IMG/VR virus record: IMGVR_UViG_3300045741_000243
Coordinates: 1-21,743 of that record
Direction: 5' to 3' (one strand)
DNA from: a virus
Length of the DNA: 21,743 nucleotides
This document shows positions 1-6,181 of the stretch, piece after piece; the first letter of the stretch is position 1, and the number at the start of each line of letters is the position of its first letter. The notes under the pieces are model-generated. The model ran no database searches and had not been told where the DNA came from. It was given only the letters and a program-made list of their open reading frames with translations. The position numbers and the translations under genes were made by a program.

Positions 1-2
1 GG

Positions 3-122
3 CATGGAAAGGGAGCTTTGGCAGTGCCTTACCTGCTATCAAAAGGCTATCAGATAATTGAGAAGGCTTCTGATGACGGACTTTATTATGAAGGTTATGT
101 TCTATTAGGGAGGGGGCTATGA
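3..122 (+). CDS. 3' end of an unrecognised protein (partial)
   Basis: The reading frame is open from the left edge and stops at TGA 120-122, so only the last 39 residues are present. They include the stretch KGALAVPYLLSKGY and end in GYVLLGRGL. I do not recognise the family; it could be the tail of a sugar- or nucleotide-related enzyme, given what follows, but that is only context. Two things support it as coding: the frame runs in the direction of the downstream operon, and its end overlaps an AGGGGG-rich stretch that could serve as a ribosome binding site for what follows. No start is visible, so length and function are unknown. Confidence 0.45.
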   Translation, partial: HGKGALAVPYLLSKGYQIIEKASDDGLYYEGYVLLGRGL

Positions 123-135
123 AATTATATAGAGG

Positions 136-252
136 ATGGCAGAAAAGGCCAAATTAAAAGTAGGCAGTCTTAATCCTTTTTATGGAAAGAAACATTCAGA
201 AGAAACAAAACTAAAAATGTCAGAAGCAAGAAAAAGGAGGGCTTCATTATGA
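136..252 (+). CDS. orphan NUMOD3-type DNA-binding peptide (38 aa)
   Basis: A 38-residue frame whose core, NPFYGKKHSEETKLKMSEA, matches the NUMOD3 motif. That motif is a small helical DNA-binding element normally attached to GIY-YIG or HNH homing endonucleases. No nuclease domain is attached: the frame closes at 130-132 upstream and at TGA 250-252, overlapping the ATG of the next gene (ATGA). It is very basic (many Lys/Arg), which fits DNA binding. The only close Shine-Dalgarno-like bases are GAGG directly against the ATG, so initiation is uncertain; coupling from the preceding frame is possible. It may be a relic of a homing endonuclease or a functional stand-alone DNA-binding peptide. The motif match is strong; expression is an inference. 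Confidence 0.6.
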   Translation: MAEKAKLKVGSLNPFYGKKHSEETKLKMSEARKRRASL

Positions 253-1568
253 GTTCTGTTCGGTGTGGTTTTGTTGGATTGGGTAAATTAGGGTTGCCTG
301 TAGCATTGGCGATTAACTCTTATGGGTTTGAAGTTTGCGGCACAGATCTTGGGGATGGACCAAGAAAATATTTACTTAATAGAAAAATTCCTTACAAAGA
401 AGAATTAGCAGATGACCTACTGAAACTTCATACTATTAAATGGTTCGATAATATTGGGGAAATAATTAGTAATTCTGATGTAATCTTTATGCCCATTCAA
501 ACTCCCCACGATAAAAAGTATGAGGGAACTACCAAATTACCTCCTGAAAGGAAAGATTTTGATTATTCTTATTTGCGAAAAGCCGTTAGTGATTTTGTAG
601 TTCAAATGGCTTTGTCCAGTGACCCAAGTCCGAAAACATTAGTGATCATTTCTACTGTTTTACCTGGAACTCTCCGAAGAGAAATAATCCCTTTGATTAA
701 AGATGATAAAAGAATCAATTTGGTTTACAATCCTTTCTTTATTGCAATGGGGACAACTATCTATGATTTCTTGAATCCTGAGTTTGTATTGATTGGTATG
801 GATAAAGGAAGAGGATGGGAAAGTCTGTTGAATGTTTATTATAAAATCTACAATCAGCCTTTACTTAGAAATGATTCAGAAGGTAAAGCATTTAAAAATC
901 CTTTCTATCAAATCATGTCTATTGAATCAGCCGAATTGACCAAGGTAGCCTACAACACTTTCATAACCAGTAAGATTTGCATCGTTAATACCCTAATGGA
1001 AATCTGCCATAAAATTCCAGGGGCAAACATTGACGATGTTACCGGAGCTTTAAAAAATGCAACTAAAAGAATTGTGTCTACAGCTTATATGACTGGTGGG
1101 ATGGGTGACGGTGGTGGGTGCCACCCTCGTGATAACATCGCTATGTCTTGCCTTGCTAAAAGCCTTAATCTTTCATACGACTGGTTTGAAAATCTAATGA
1201 TCAGTAGGGAAAGACAAGCCTATTTCTTTGCTGATTTGGTTATGACAGAATACAATGAAGGAGATCAAGTTTATATTCTTGGTTATGAATTCAAACCAGA
1301 AACAAATTTAACTACTGGAAGCCATGCCCTTTTGGTTTATAATATTTTGTATGATGACATTCTAAGTGATGATCTTATCTTACTTCAAAGCGAAGGTTCA
1401 GAAAATCGTGTTTTTGAATGGCCGAAGGATGGGAAACATATAATCTTTATCGGTTGCAAACAACCAAAGTTTGCTAAATTTAGATTTAGAAGTGGGACAG
1501 TCGTTATAGATCCATTTCGTTACATCTCTGATCAACCAGGGGTGAAAGTGATCAGGGTGGGAGAATGA
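249..1568 (+). CDS. UDP-glucose/GDP-mannose dehydrogenase-family nucleotide-sugar dehydrogenase
   Basis: A 439-residue enzyme, about the usual length for the family, which oxidises the C6 alcohol of a nucleotide sugar to the uronate with two NAD+. The N-terminal Rossmann glycine motif is VGLGKLG (residues 9-15), followed by the acidic GTD. A STVLPGT strand-turn lies near 135-141 and YNPFF at 160-164. The central helix ESAELTKVAYNTF carries the expected Lys232 and Asn236. The catalytic-cysteine loop is GGGCHPRDNIA, with Cys291 and Asp295. The C-terminal third (from about VYILGYEFKP) fits the UDP-binding domain. The start is the ATG preceded by AAGGAGGG at 7 nt. It opens the sugar cassette and overlaps its downstream neighbour by ATGA. 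The exact substrate (UDP-Glc, UDP-ManNAc or another) cannot be read from the sequence. Family assignment is firm. Confidence 0.92.
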   Translation: MSSVRCGFVGLGKLGLPVALAINSYGFEVCGTDLGDGPRKYLLNRKIPYKEELADDLLKLHTIKWFDNIGEIISNSDVIFMPIQTPHDKKYEGTTKLPPERKDFDYSYLRKAVSDFVVQMALSSDPSPKTLVIISTVLPGTLRREIIPLIKDDKRINLVYNPFFIAMGTTIYDFLNPEFVLIGMDKGRGWESLLNVYYKIYNQPLLRNDSEGKAFKNPFYQIMSIESAELTKVAYNTFITSKICIVNTLMEICHKIPGANIDDVTGALKNATKRIVSTAYMTGGMGDGGGCHPRDNIAMSCLAKSLNLSYDWFENLMISRERQAYFFADLVMTEYNEGDQVYILGYEFKPETNLTTGSHALLVYNILYDDILSDDLILLQSEGSENRVFEWPKDGKHIIFIGCKQPKFAKFRFRSGTVVIDPFRYISDQPGVKVIRVGE

Positions 1569-1792
1569 TTTTCAAACCTACATTTCACGCTTGGTTAGTT
1601 TGGAGAACAATTGATATGCTGGCTGGTCAGCATCATTTAACCATAGATGAAATTGAGGAAGGAATCGCTCTTTATGTTAAAACGATTCAAGAGAAAAATT
1701 TAATAGTGATGGCTCCCGAGTTTACCAGATCGCTTGTAAGAGCTGGAACACCAGTAGAATCCAAGGAGGACTCATGTTGCTTAGTGGAATAG
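1565..1792 (+). CDS. small uncharacterised protein in sugar operon (75 aa)
   Basis: I do not recognise this protein. It is 75 residues, soluble-looking, with a probable helical N-terminal half (WRTIDMLAGQHHLTIDEIEE) and a short tail with adjacent cysteines (SCC). Its ATG overlaps the stop of the dehydrogenase (ATGA) behind a GGGAG stretch, and its end overlaps the start of the following glycosyltransferase by 19 bp. This tight nesting indicates translational coupling and argues that it is a real gene. Its position between two sugar enzymes suggests an accessory role, but no motif supports any specific function. Confidence 0.72.
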   Translation: MIFKPTFHAWLVWRTIDMLAGQHHLTIDEIEEGIALYVKTIQEKNLIVMAPEFTRSLVRAGTPVESKEDSCCLVE

Positions 1793-2565
1793 GAAAAATT
1801 TGGAACTGTAACAAATATCATTTCCCATTGGATTTATCAATAGAATCCGTCCTTGATGGAGCGGATGAATTTGTATTAGCAGTTTGTTTAGACTCAGAAG
1901 ATGACACCGTAGAATACTGCAAAAAACTTCAAGAAAAATATAAAGGAAAATTAAAATTAGTCTTCTCAAATTGGAGAGAAAATCCAGAAGAAGGCAAGTA
2001 CACAATGCGTAGACTTGCTGATCTTGCAATCGAAGAATCACAAGGAAAATGGTTTGTCTCAGTTGATATGGACGAAGTTTACAGCGTCGGGGAAGCAAAA
2101 GGATTGAGAAACTATTTAGAAAAATTGCCTGATGAAATTGGGGCCGTGGCTGTAAATTTCTTTCATCATTATATTGATATTGATACAATCATAATGGGCA
2201 AACTATACGATTCATCCATACGAGTTGCAAAGAAACACTATGGATGGCGCAGTTATGATGACGGTTTTGGTATCACAGGGGGGGCAGGGAGAACCATTAC
2301 ATCCCCTTGTCTGGTTAACCATTATGGATTTGTTAGGGATTTAAAGATTGCCATAGACAAAGAGTTACGTTTTCAAACTGACTTATACAAGCCTTTACAT
2401 AGTGAATTCCCCGATCCACGATTAGAACAATTCAAACAAGCAAAAATCTCCAAGCAAGAATTTTATAAAGGTATGATGGGGCCAGATGATTTATTAGTTC
2501 CTTATGAACGACTGCATTGGCCGGGTGTAAAAGAATGGTACGAAAATATACAGGAGAACAACTAA
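1774..2565 (+). CDS. GT2-like (GT-A fold) glycosyltransferase
   Basis: A 263-residue protein with the hallmarks of a metal-dependent GT-A glycosyltransferase. An N-terminal alpha/beta half contains a strand-turn (ADEFVLAVCLDSEDDT, residues 30-45), then KWFVSVDMDEVY, where Asp98-Met-Asp100 is the DxD motif that binds the nucleotide-sugar diphosphate through Mn2+/Mg2+. Later aromatic and histidine-rich stretches (NFFHHYIDID; NHYGFVRDLK) probably shape the acceptor site. The start is fixed by AAGGAGGA at 1763-1770, 3 nt before the ATG, inside the upstream gene. There is no membrane segment, so it should act in the cytoplasm. The donor sugar and acceptor are unknown. It is related in type to short phage glycosyltransferases that lack the processive domains of polysaccharide synthases. 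Confidence 0.85.
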   Translation: MLLSGIGKIWNCNKYHFPLDLSIESVLDGADEFVLAVCLDSEDDTVEYCKKLQEKYKGKLKLVFSNWRENPEEGKYTMRRLADLAIEESQGKWFVSVDMDEVYSVGEAKGLRNYLEKLPDEIGAVAVNFFHHYIDIDTIIMGKLYDSSIRVAKKHYGWRSYDDGFGITGGAGRTITSPCLVNHYGFVRDLKIAIDKELRFQTDLYKPLHSEFPDPRLEQFKQAKISKQEFYKGMMGPDDLLVPYERLHWPGVKEWYENIQENN

Positions 2566-2747
2566 TGGAACGACCCGAATTTAAAGAATCTGATCCTTTG
2601 AGGATTAAAATGGTTTGTCTTGCTTTTAAAAACTGGATGAAAAATAACAATATCGAACTCTACGAAGTTACAAGAGCAATAGCACTACTTGATCGTGAAA
2701 ATGAAGAGAACCAAGCAAAAAGAACATTTGAAGAAAAGAGTCACTAA
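2565..2747 (+). CDS. small uncharacterised charged protein (60 aa)
   Basis: Not recognised. The ATG at 2565 overlaps the glycosyltransferase stop (TAATG) and follows AGGAG about 9 nt upstream. This start is preferred over an in-frame one further upstream that would lie inside the glycosyltransferase. The 60 residues are highly charged and probably all-helical (LRIKMVCLAFKNWMKN; ALLDRENEENQAKRTFEEK), with no cysteine pairs, membrane segment or known motif. It may be a small binding or adaptor protein. Nested overlaps on both sides (TAATG at each end) show that it belongs to the same transcription and translation unit. Confidence 0.7.
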   Translation: MERPEFKESDPLRIKMVCLAFKNWMKNNNIELYEVTRAIALLDRENEENQAKRTFEEKSH

Positions 2748-2977
2748 TGTGGCTGTGGATCGATTGCCCAAAGTTCACTGTCCGAGTTGAATGTGATAAA
2801 GACGATAAAATTAAAACTTTACCTCCAATCTTGGTAAAACGATACAAAAATTTCTTTGGGCAACCTTATAGAAGATTTATACACCAATTGCTTCACGATT
2901 ACACTTATTTGCCAGATTTAATAATTCAAGAATACGACAGCGATGGGTTTATAACGGAAAGGGGTTGGAGAAAATGA
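2747..2977 (+). CDS. small uncharacterised protein (76 aa)
   Basis: Not recognised. 76 residues beginning MWLWIDCPKF, rich in aromatic residues and alternating charged and hydrophobic stretches, probably beta strands first (FTVRVECD) and then a helical FIHQLLHDYTYL segment. Its ATG overlaps the preceding stop (TAATG), and its stop TGA overlaps the ATG of the methyltransferase (ATGA). The upstream Shine-Dalgarno is weak (AAAGAG), so translation probably depends on coupling. It is the third small unknown in this enzyme cassette. No function can be proposed from the sequence. Confidence 0.72.
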   Translation: MWLWIDCPKFTVRVECDKDDKIKTLPPILVKRYKNFFGQPYRRFIHQLLHDYTYLPDLIIQEYDSDGFITERGWRK

Positions 2978-3459
2978 AACTTGATATTGGTAGTGGTGGA
3001 CCAAGTACTTTAGGAGAAGGATGGTATGGGGTGGATCGTTTCATTGAATCCGCTGATTATCATTGGGCTATGGACAAATTAGAAATTGAAGATGAGTCTG
3101 TCGATGAAATTTATTCATGCCATGCTTTAGAACATATTTCCAGACACCAAGTAATTCCTACCCTGACTGAATGGCGAAGAGTGTTAAAATGGGGGGGTAA
3201 ATTAACCATTCTCGTTCCTAATATGGAATTTTGTTTAAGCGTTATGATGGAAGCGTGTCACAAACAAGATGCAGAATATTGGGATTGGCGCAGTTGTTGG
3301 ATTTACGGTAAACAAGATCATCCCGGTAATTTTCACAATTGTGGGTATTCTCCTTGGATGTTAGATCATTATTTAAAATCTGTCGGATTTAATATAAAAC
3401 ATCGAACGATTTGTATAGTGCATGACTGTGAAACTTTGAATTGGGAGGCTTACAAATGA
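2974..3459 (+). CDS. class I SAM-dependent methyltransferase
   Basis: A 161-residue Methyltransf_11-type fold. Motif I is LDIGSGG (residues 3-9), which binds S-adenosylmethionine. The acidic Asp21 in YGVDRF sits where the ribose-binding residue is expected. DEIYSCHALEHI (44-55) corresponds to motif IV, and EWRRVLKWGGKLTILVPN to the post-motif strand typical of the family. The start is ATG 2974, which overlaps the previous stop (ATGA) with AAGGGG 9 nt upstream; a TTG three codons earlier is possible. The protein is short, lacking the extra substrate-binding domain of many members. With neighbours that make and transfer sugars, it could methylate a sugar or a glycosylated acceptor, but protein or small-molecule substrates are equally open. 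Confidence 0.88.
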   Translation: MKLDIGSGGPSTLGEGWYGVDRFIESADYHWAMDKLEIEDESVDEIYSCHALEHISRHQVIPTLTEWRRVLKWGGKLTILVPNMEFCLSVMMEACHKQDAEYWDWRSCWIYGKQDHPGNFHNCGYSPWMLDHYLKSVGFNIKHRTICIVHDCETLNWEAYK

Positions 3460-4247
3460 TTTATGATTGCTTCATGTTTGGTTGGGAAATGGATTTACTG
3501 GAAATCCGATTGAATCATTTATATGATCATGTTGACTTTTTCGTATTATCTGAAGCAACGGTAACGCATGCAGGAAATCCCAAACCGTTGTTTTTTCAAG
3601 AAAATCAAAAGCGGTATGAAAAATTTCTTGATAAAATAATTCACATCGTAGTCGAGGATATGCCCGTTGATATTGCAAAAGAACGAGGAAACCGATGGGT
3701 GTTGGAAAACTTTCAAAGAAATACTTTAAAAGATGGCTTGCGTAATTTACAAGATAATGATATGGTAATGATAAGCGATTTGGATGAAATACCAAGTCTC
3801 GAAGCAGTTGGAAAACATGGGGTATTCATTCAAATACCTTATATGTATTATTTGAATGTTCGAGCTGGTGGGGATTGGCCCGGGACTGTTTCAATGACTT
3901 ACAGAGAATTTCGTGACCAATGGGGAAGTCTCGGACAAAACCTACGAGATCAACGAAATATGTATCCTTTAAAAGTTCCAAATGGTGGATGGCATTTTGG
4001 ATGGCTTGGTGGGTATGACATGGTAAAGTATAAAGTGGAATCCTTTGCTCATGGTGAATTTGACAATCCTACCTACCATGGAGAATTGAAGGAAGATGTA
4101 AAACTAATTCGACCTTTCTTTTTAGGAAGTGGAAAATCATCTATGCCAGTAGTTGATATAGATGAAACATACCCAAAATTTTTATTGGAAAATTTGTCAA
4201 AATATCAACATTTGGTTTTTCAAAGGGAATTAGTTGACCAAGGCTGA
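3456..4247 (+). CDS. GT17-family glycosyltransferase (MGAT3-like fold)
   Basis: A 263-residue protein matching glycosyltransferase family 17, whose eukaryotic members are beta-1,4-GlcNAc transferases. The typical opening is MIYDCFMFGWEMDLLEIRL, followed by DFFVLSEATVTHAGNPKPL. An ENFQRN motif precedes DNDMVMISDLDEIPS, in which Asp108-Leu-Asp110-Glu is the metal/nucleotide-sugar site. GGWHFGWLGG near 175-185 is another family-type block. The start is ATG 3456, with GGGAGG at 3443-3448; an in-frame TTG at 3441 is less likely because the SD overlaps it. The start overlaps the methyltransferase stop (ATGA). It is a cytoplasmic, soluble enzyme, being without a signal or membrane segment. Bacterial and phage GT17 acceptors are mostly uncharacterised, so the sugar transferred and the target are unknown. 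Confidence 0.9.
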   Translation: MIYDCFMFGWEMDLLEIRLNHLYDHVDFFVLSEATVTHAGNPKPLFFQENQKRYEKFLDKIIHIVVEDMPVDIAKERGNRWVLENFQRNTLKDGLRNLQDNDMVMISDLDEIPSLEAVGKHGVFIQIPYMYYLNVRAGGDWPGTVSMTYREFRDQWGSLGQNLRDQRNMYPLKVPNGGWHFGWLGGYDMVKYKVESFAHGEFDNPTYHGELKEDVKLIRPFFLGSGKSSMPVVDIDETYPKFLLENLSKYQHLVFQRELVDQG

Positions 4248-4797
4248 TCAATGTTATTGCAAAGAGGAAATTATAAAGTATTTAGCCGCACCAGAGGGTT
4301 TGGAAAAGGACACTATACGAAATAATTTGTTCCTCTTTATGGAAAAAGAACTTGGGAATTGGGTCAAATCAATTCTTAATTCCCTTGGTGTATTCTCCAC
4401 AAAACAGTTAGTTTTAAGCCTATCATGGGACTGTTTCGTTTATTGTCTCCATACTTATAGAAAATTGGAAGTCCCCCTGGGCTTCCATTTTTATCGTAAT
4501 AGTAGATACTGCATATTAAAAGACCTTAGAACTAAAAAATCACAGTCGATAATATCATACGGAGAATTTGAAATAACGGCAGATAGGCAAGATGAAGCAA
4601 AGTTTCTTGACTTAAAAGATTTTGTTCACCATTTACCAGAAAAGTACAAACCAGTATTTCAAGACGCCGTCATGTCAATGTATCATGGCAGCAGAGCAAG
4701 GAGTAAAGTAAATTGGAATAAAGAAGAAATGAATTATGTTGAATATAAAAGTGTTAAAGCAGTTCTTATTAGCGTCATTTCATATTTAACACATTAA
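4234..4797 (+). CDS. putative divergent sigma-factor-like protein (187 aa)
   Basis: A basic 187-residue protein of T4-gp55-like size. The middle segment, SWDCFVYCLHTYRKL then FHFYRNSRYCILKDLRTKK (about residues 64-102), has the pattern of sigma region 2: a helix, an aromatic turn, then a basic helix ending in DLR-K. The C-terminus, LPEKYKPVFQDAVMSM followed by EEMNYVEYKSVKAVLISVI, resembles region 4 with a helix-turn-helix-like end. The start is most likely TTG 4234, with AAGGGA about 6-7 nt upstream and a 14-bp overlap with the GT17 gene; the first in-frame ATG would cut off about 35 residues of the leader. It is the last gene of the plus-strand operon and could direct late transcription of the tail genes. 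The similarity is by pattern only; another DNA-binding protein is possible. Confidence 0.45.
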   Translation: MTKADQCYCKEEIIKYLAAPEGLEKDTIRNNLFLFMEKELGNWVKSILNSLGVFSTKQLVLSLSWDCFVYCLHTYRKLEVPLGFHFYRNSRYCILKDLRTKKSQSIISYGEFEITADRQDEAKFLDLKDFVHHLPEKYKPVFQDAVMSMYHGSRARSKVNWNKEEMNYVEYKSVKAVLISVISYLTH

Positions 4798-4805
4798 TCA
4801 AATAT
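4798..4805. other. convergent junction between the two transcription units
   Basis: Only 8 bp separate the stop of the plus-strand operon (4795-4797) from the stop of the minus-strand HNH gene (4806-4808). The flanks are AT-rich. I see no GC-rich hairpin with a U-tract on either strand here, so if transcripts end here they must do so by factor-dependent termination or within the opposing gene. Confidence 0.6.
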
Positions 4806-5147
4806 TTATCTCTTTAATTTTGCTCTCCAAATTTCTGAATCTTCCACTACCTTCATGTTAAAATCACGATAGTTCCCCAAATGGCCGAAGAACAAATGAC
4901 AAATTACTCCTCTCTTTTTACTCTCGCAAAGAGTGATCAAATTGCTCAATTCAAGTTCAAGATCGGGTCTATATTGAAAAGGAATTTTGTGGTGGACCTC
5001 TAATTTTTCACCACCACCACAAACGGCACAAGTAGAAAATTCCTGTAAGTAAGCCTTTCTAATCTTCAGCCATTCAGAGGCTCTTCTTTCAAACAGGTAA
5101 CTTTTACCTTGAAATATATCTTTTATTCTTTTGAAAGATTTTATCAA
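4806..5147 (-). CDS. HNH endonuclease
   Basis: A 113-residue HNH nuclease of the type common in phage genomes. It has CAVC (Cys40, Cys43), the LEVHHKIPF block with His52-His53, the middle Asn69 in LELSNLITLC, and a distal C-H pair in CHLFFGHLGNY (Cys83, His84, His89). The cysteines and the HH supply structural zinc and the metal-dependent catalytic site. The start given is TTG 5147, with AAAGGA about 11 nt upstream; an ATG just upstream is in another frame and stops after four codons. As the last gene of the minus-strand module it lies far from any visible terminase gene, where such HNH proteins often act in packaging. It could instead be a free-standing homing endonuclease or a general nicking enzyme. 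Family assignment is strong, role uncertain. Confidence 0.9.
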   Translation of the reverse strand: MIKSFKRIKDIFQGKSYLFERRASEWLKIRKAYLQEFSTCAVCGGGEKLEVHHKIPFQYRPDLELELSNLITLCESKKRGVICHLFFGHLGNYRDFNMKVVEDSEIWRAKLKR

Positions 5148-5186
5148 CAGAACACCATTCCTTTTTCTTTTACTGACTATCTAAAA

Positions 5187-5468
5187 TCATTCAATGATTT
5201 CCTCAGGCAATCCAAGGGGACTTTTGTGATTCACATACCAATCTGATCGTAAATTAAGAACTCCTGTCATCATGGTACCAATCTCACTAATTTGATCGAC
5301 AGTAAATAAGTGGTCTGCTTGGGCTTTGAAAGCAGGATCATTCACATATCTCTGTAGGGTAGCCTCAACTTCAAGGCAAGCCCCGTAAATATTTTTGAAG
5401 ATCCTCAGAATATCTTTTGCTGAAACCAGATTATTAAAAATCGGATCAACGCTGGAAAAATCTGCCAT
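5187..5468 (-). CDS. uncharacterised phage protein downstream of fiber genes (93 aa)
   Basis: Not recognised. A 93-residue, mildly acidic, probably helical protein beginning MADFSSVDPIFNNLV and ending LGLPEEIIE. The ATG has a clear AGGAG about 7 nt upstream. It follows the second fiber gene by 9 bp, so it is co-transcribed with the tail. Small proteins at this place are sometimes fiber chaperones or accessory tail components; no motif supports either here. No signal peptide or membrane helix is evident, which argues against a holin. Confidence 0.78.
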   Translation of the reverse strand: MADFSSVDPIFNNLVSAKDILRIFKNIYGACLEVEATLQRYVNDPAFKAQADHLFTVDQISEIGTMMTGVLNLRSDWYVNHKSPLGLPEEIIE

Positions 5469-5477
5469 GTTAGTCTC

Positions 5478-6170
5478 CTATGAAGTGGCCTCGTAAAAGA
5501 ATTGTAAAACCCATGCCTTCGTCCCTGAAGTAGTGAAGGCTCCGCCGTTCATGTCTTTATACATCGTGACCAAAGTACCACCGCTTGCTAATGCGGCCAG
5601 ACCTGGAGTGGTCGTTGACCAGACTCCATTATCTTGAACCCGACAGATGATTTGGGTTCCGCCGATGCTCAGGGAAGCACAGGTGTACGGAATGGTGAAT
5701 GTAGTGGCCCCTGTTGTTGAAGTCCCGGTGACATAGACGAAGCAAAAAACCAAACGTCCAACCTTCTTGTAATAGAAGGACTTCGTTGGAGTCCCGGTAA
5801 AACCACCAAGAGAACAGGAGGAACTCCAATCGGTATAACCGACGGTCTTAACATCACCTGTTACTTCAGCAATCCCATCCACCAGAAGGTTATCCGTTCC
5901 TGGATCAGATGTTCCACCAACATGAACTCCGCCAGCAGTCTTGGTCAGCCCTGTAACCAGCAAGGTGCCATCAATCTCTAAATTATTATCACCAGGATCA
6001 CTATCACCACCAACATGCAGTCCTCCATTGATAGAAAGTTTTGCTGATCCACCGGACGTGCCTATCCCTAACTTTTTATTAACATTATCCCAAAAAAGAT
6101 CTGCTGTAGCAATAGCTTTCCATTCAACAGGGGACCCAATTGCTGCAATCATTTGTCCTAAAGTTGGCAT
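5478..6170 (-). CDS. tail fiber/tip structural protein with tandem repeats
   Basis: A 230-residue Gly/Thr/Ser-rich protein of virion-fiber type. After an N-terminal helix-rich segment (about 1-35) come two near-identical repeats: GGLHVGGDSDPGDNNLEIDG (49-68) and GGVHVGGTSDPGTDNLLVDG (80-99), each followed by a short VTG turn. Such repeats form beta-helical or trimeric fiber shafts in phage proteins. The C-terminal half is beta-rich (YYKKVGRLVFCFVYVTG; TKAWVLQFFYEATS), consistent with a globular, possibly receptor-binding head. Its N-terminus lies 12 bp after the preceding fiber gene, with AGGAAA before the ATG. Likely a distal fiber or tip protein; its receptor is unknown. Confidence 0.8.
   Translation of the reverse strand: MPTLGQMIAAIGSPVEWKAIATADLFWDNVNKKLGIGTSGGSAKLSINGGLHVGGDSDPGDNNLEIDGTLLVTGLTKTAGGVHVGGTSDPGTDNLLVDGIAEVTGDVKTVGYTDWSSSCSLGGFTGTPTKSFYYKKVGRLVFCFVYVTGTSTTGATTFTIPYTCASLSIGGTQIICRVQDNGVWSTTTPGLAALASGGTLVTMYKDMNGGAFTTSGTKAWVLQFFYEATS
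5856..6026 (-). repeat. two tandem protein-coding repeats (31-residue period)
   Basis: The codons for residues 49-105 of the fiber protein encode two copies of a GG-HVGG-SDPG--N--VDG---VTG unit spaced 31 residues apart. The copies differ at several residues, so they are old duplications rather than fresh slippage. Confidence 0.75.
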
Positions 6171-6181
6171 TTTATTTCCTA

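Noticed and set aside
119-157. A 12-codon frame (MKLYRGWQKRPN) overlapping the first partial gene by ATGA, behind AGGGGG.
   Set aside because: Too short and without a recognisable motif; the NUMOD3 frame overlapping it is the better-supported coding sequence, although it may act as a coupling leader.
1781-2188. Long minus-strand frame opposite the glycosyltransferase.
   Set aside because: It has low-complexity Leu-rich composition, no RBS and fully covers a gene with clear motifs; it is an antisense shadow.
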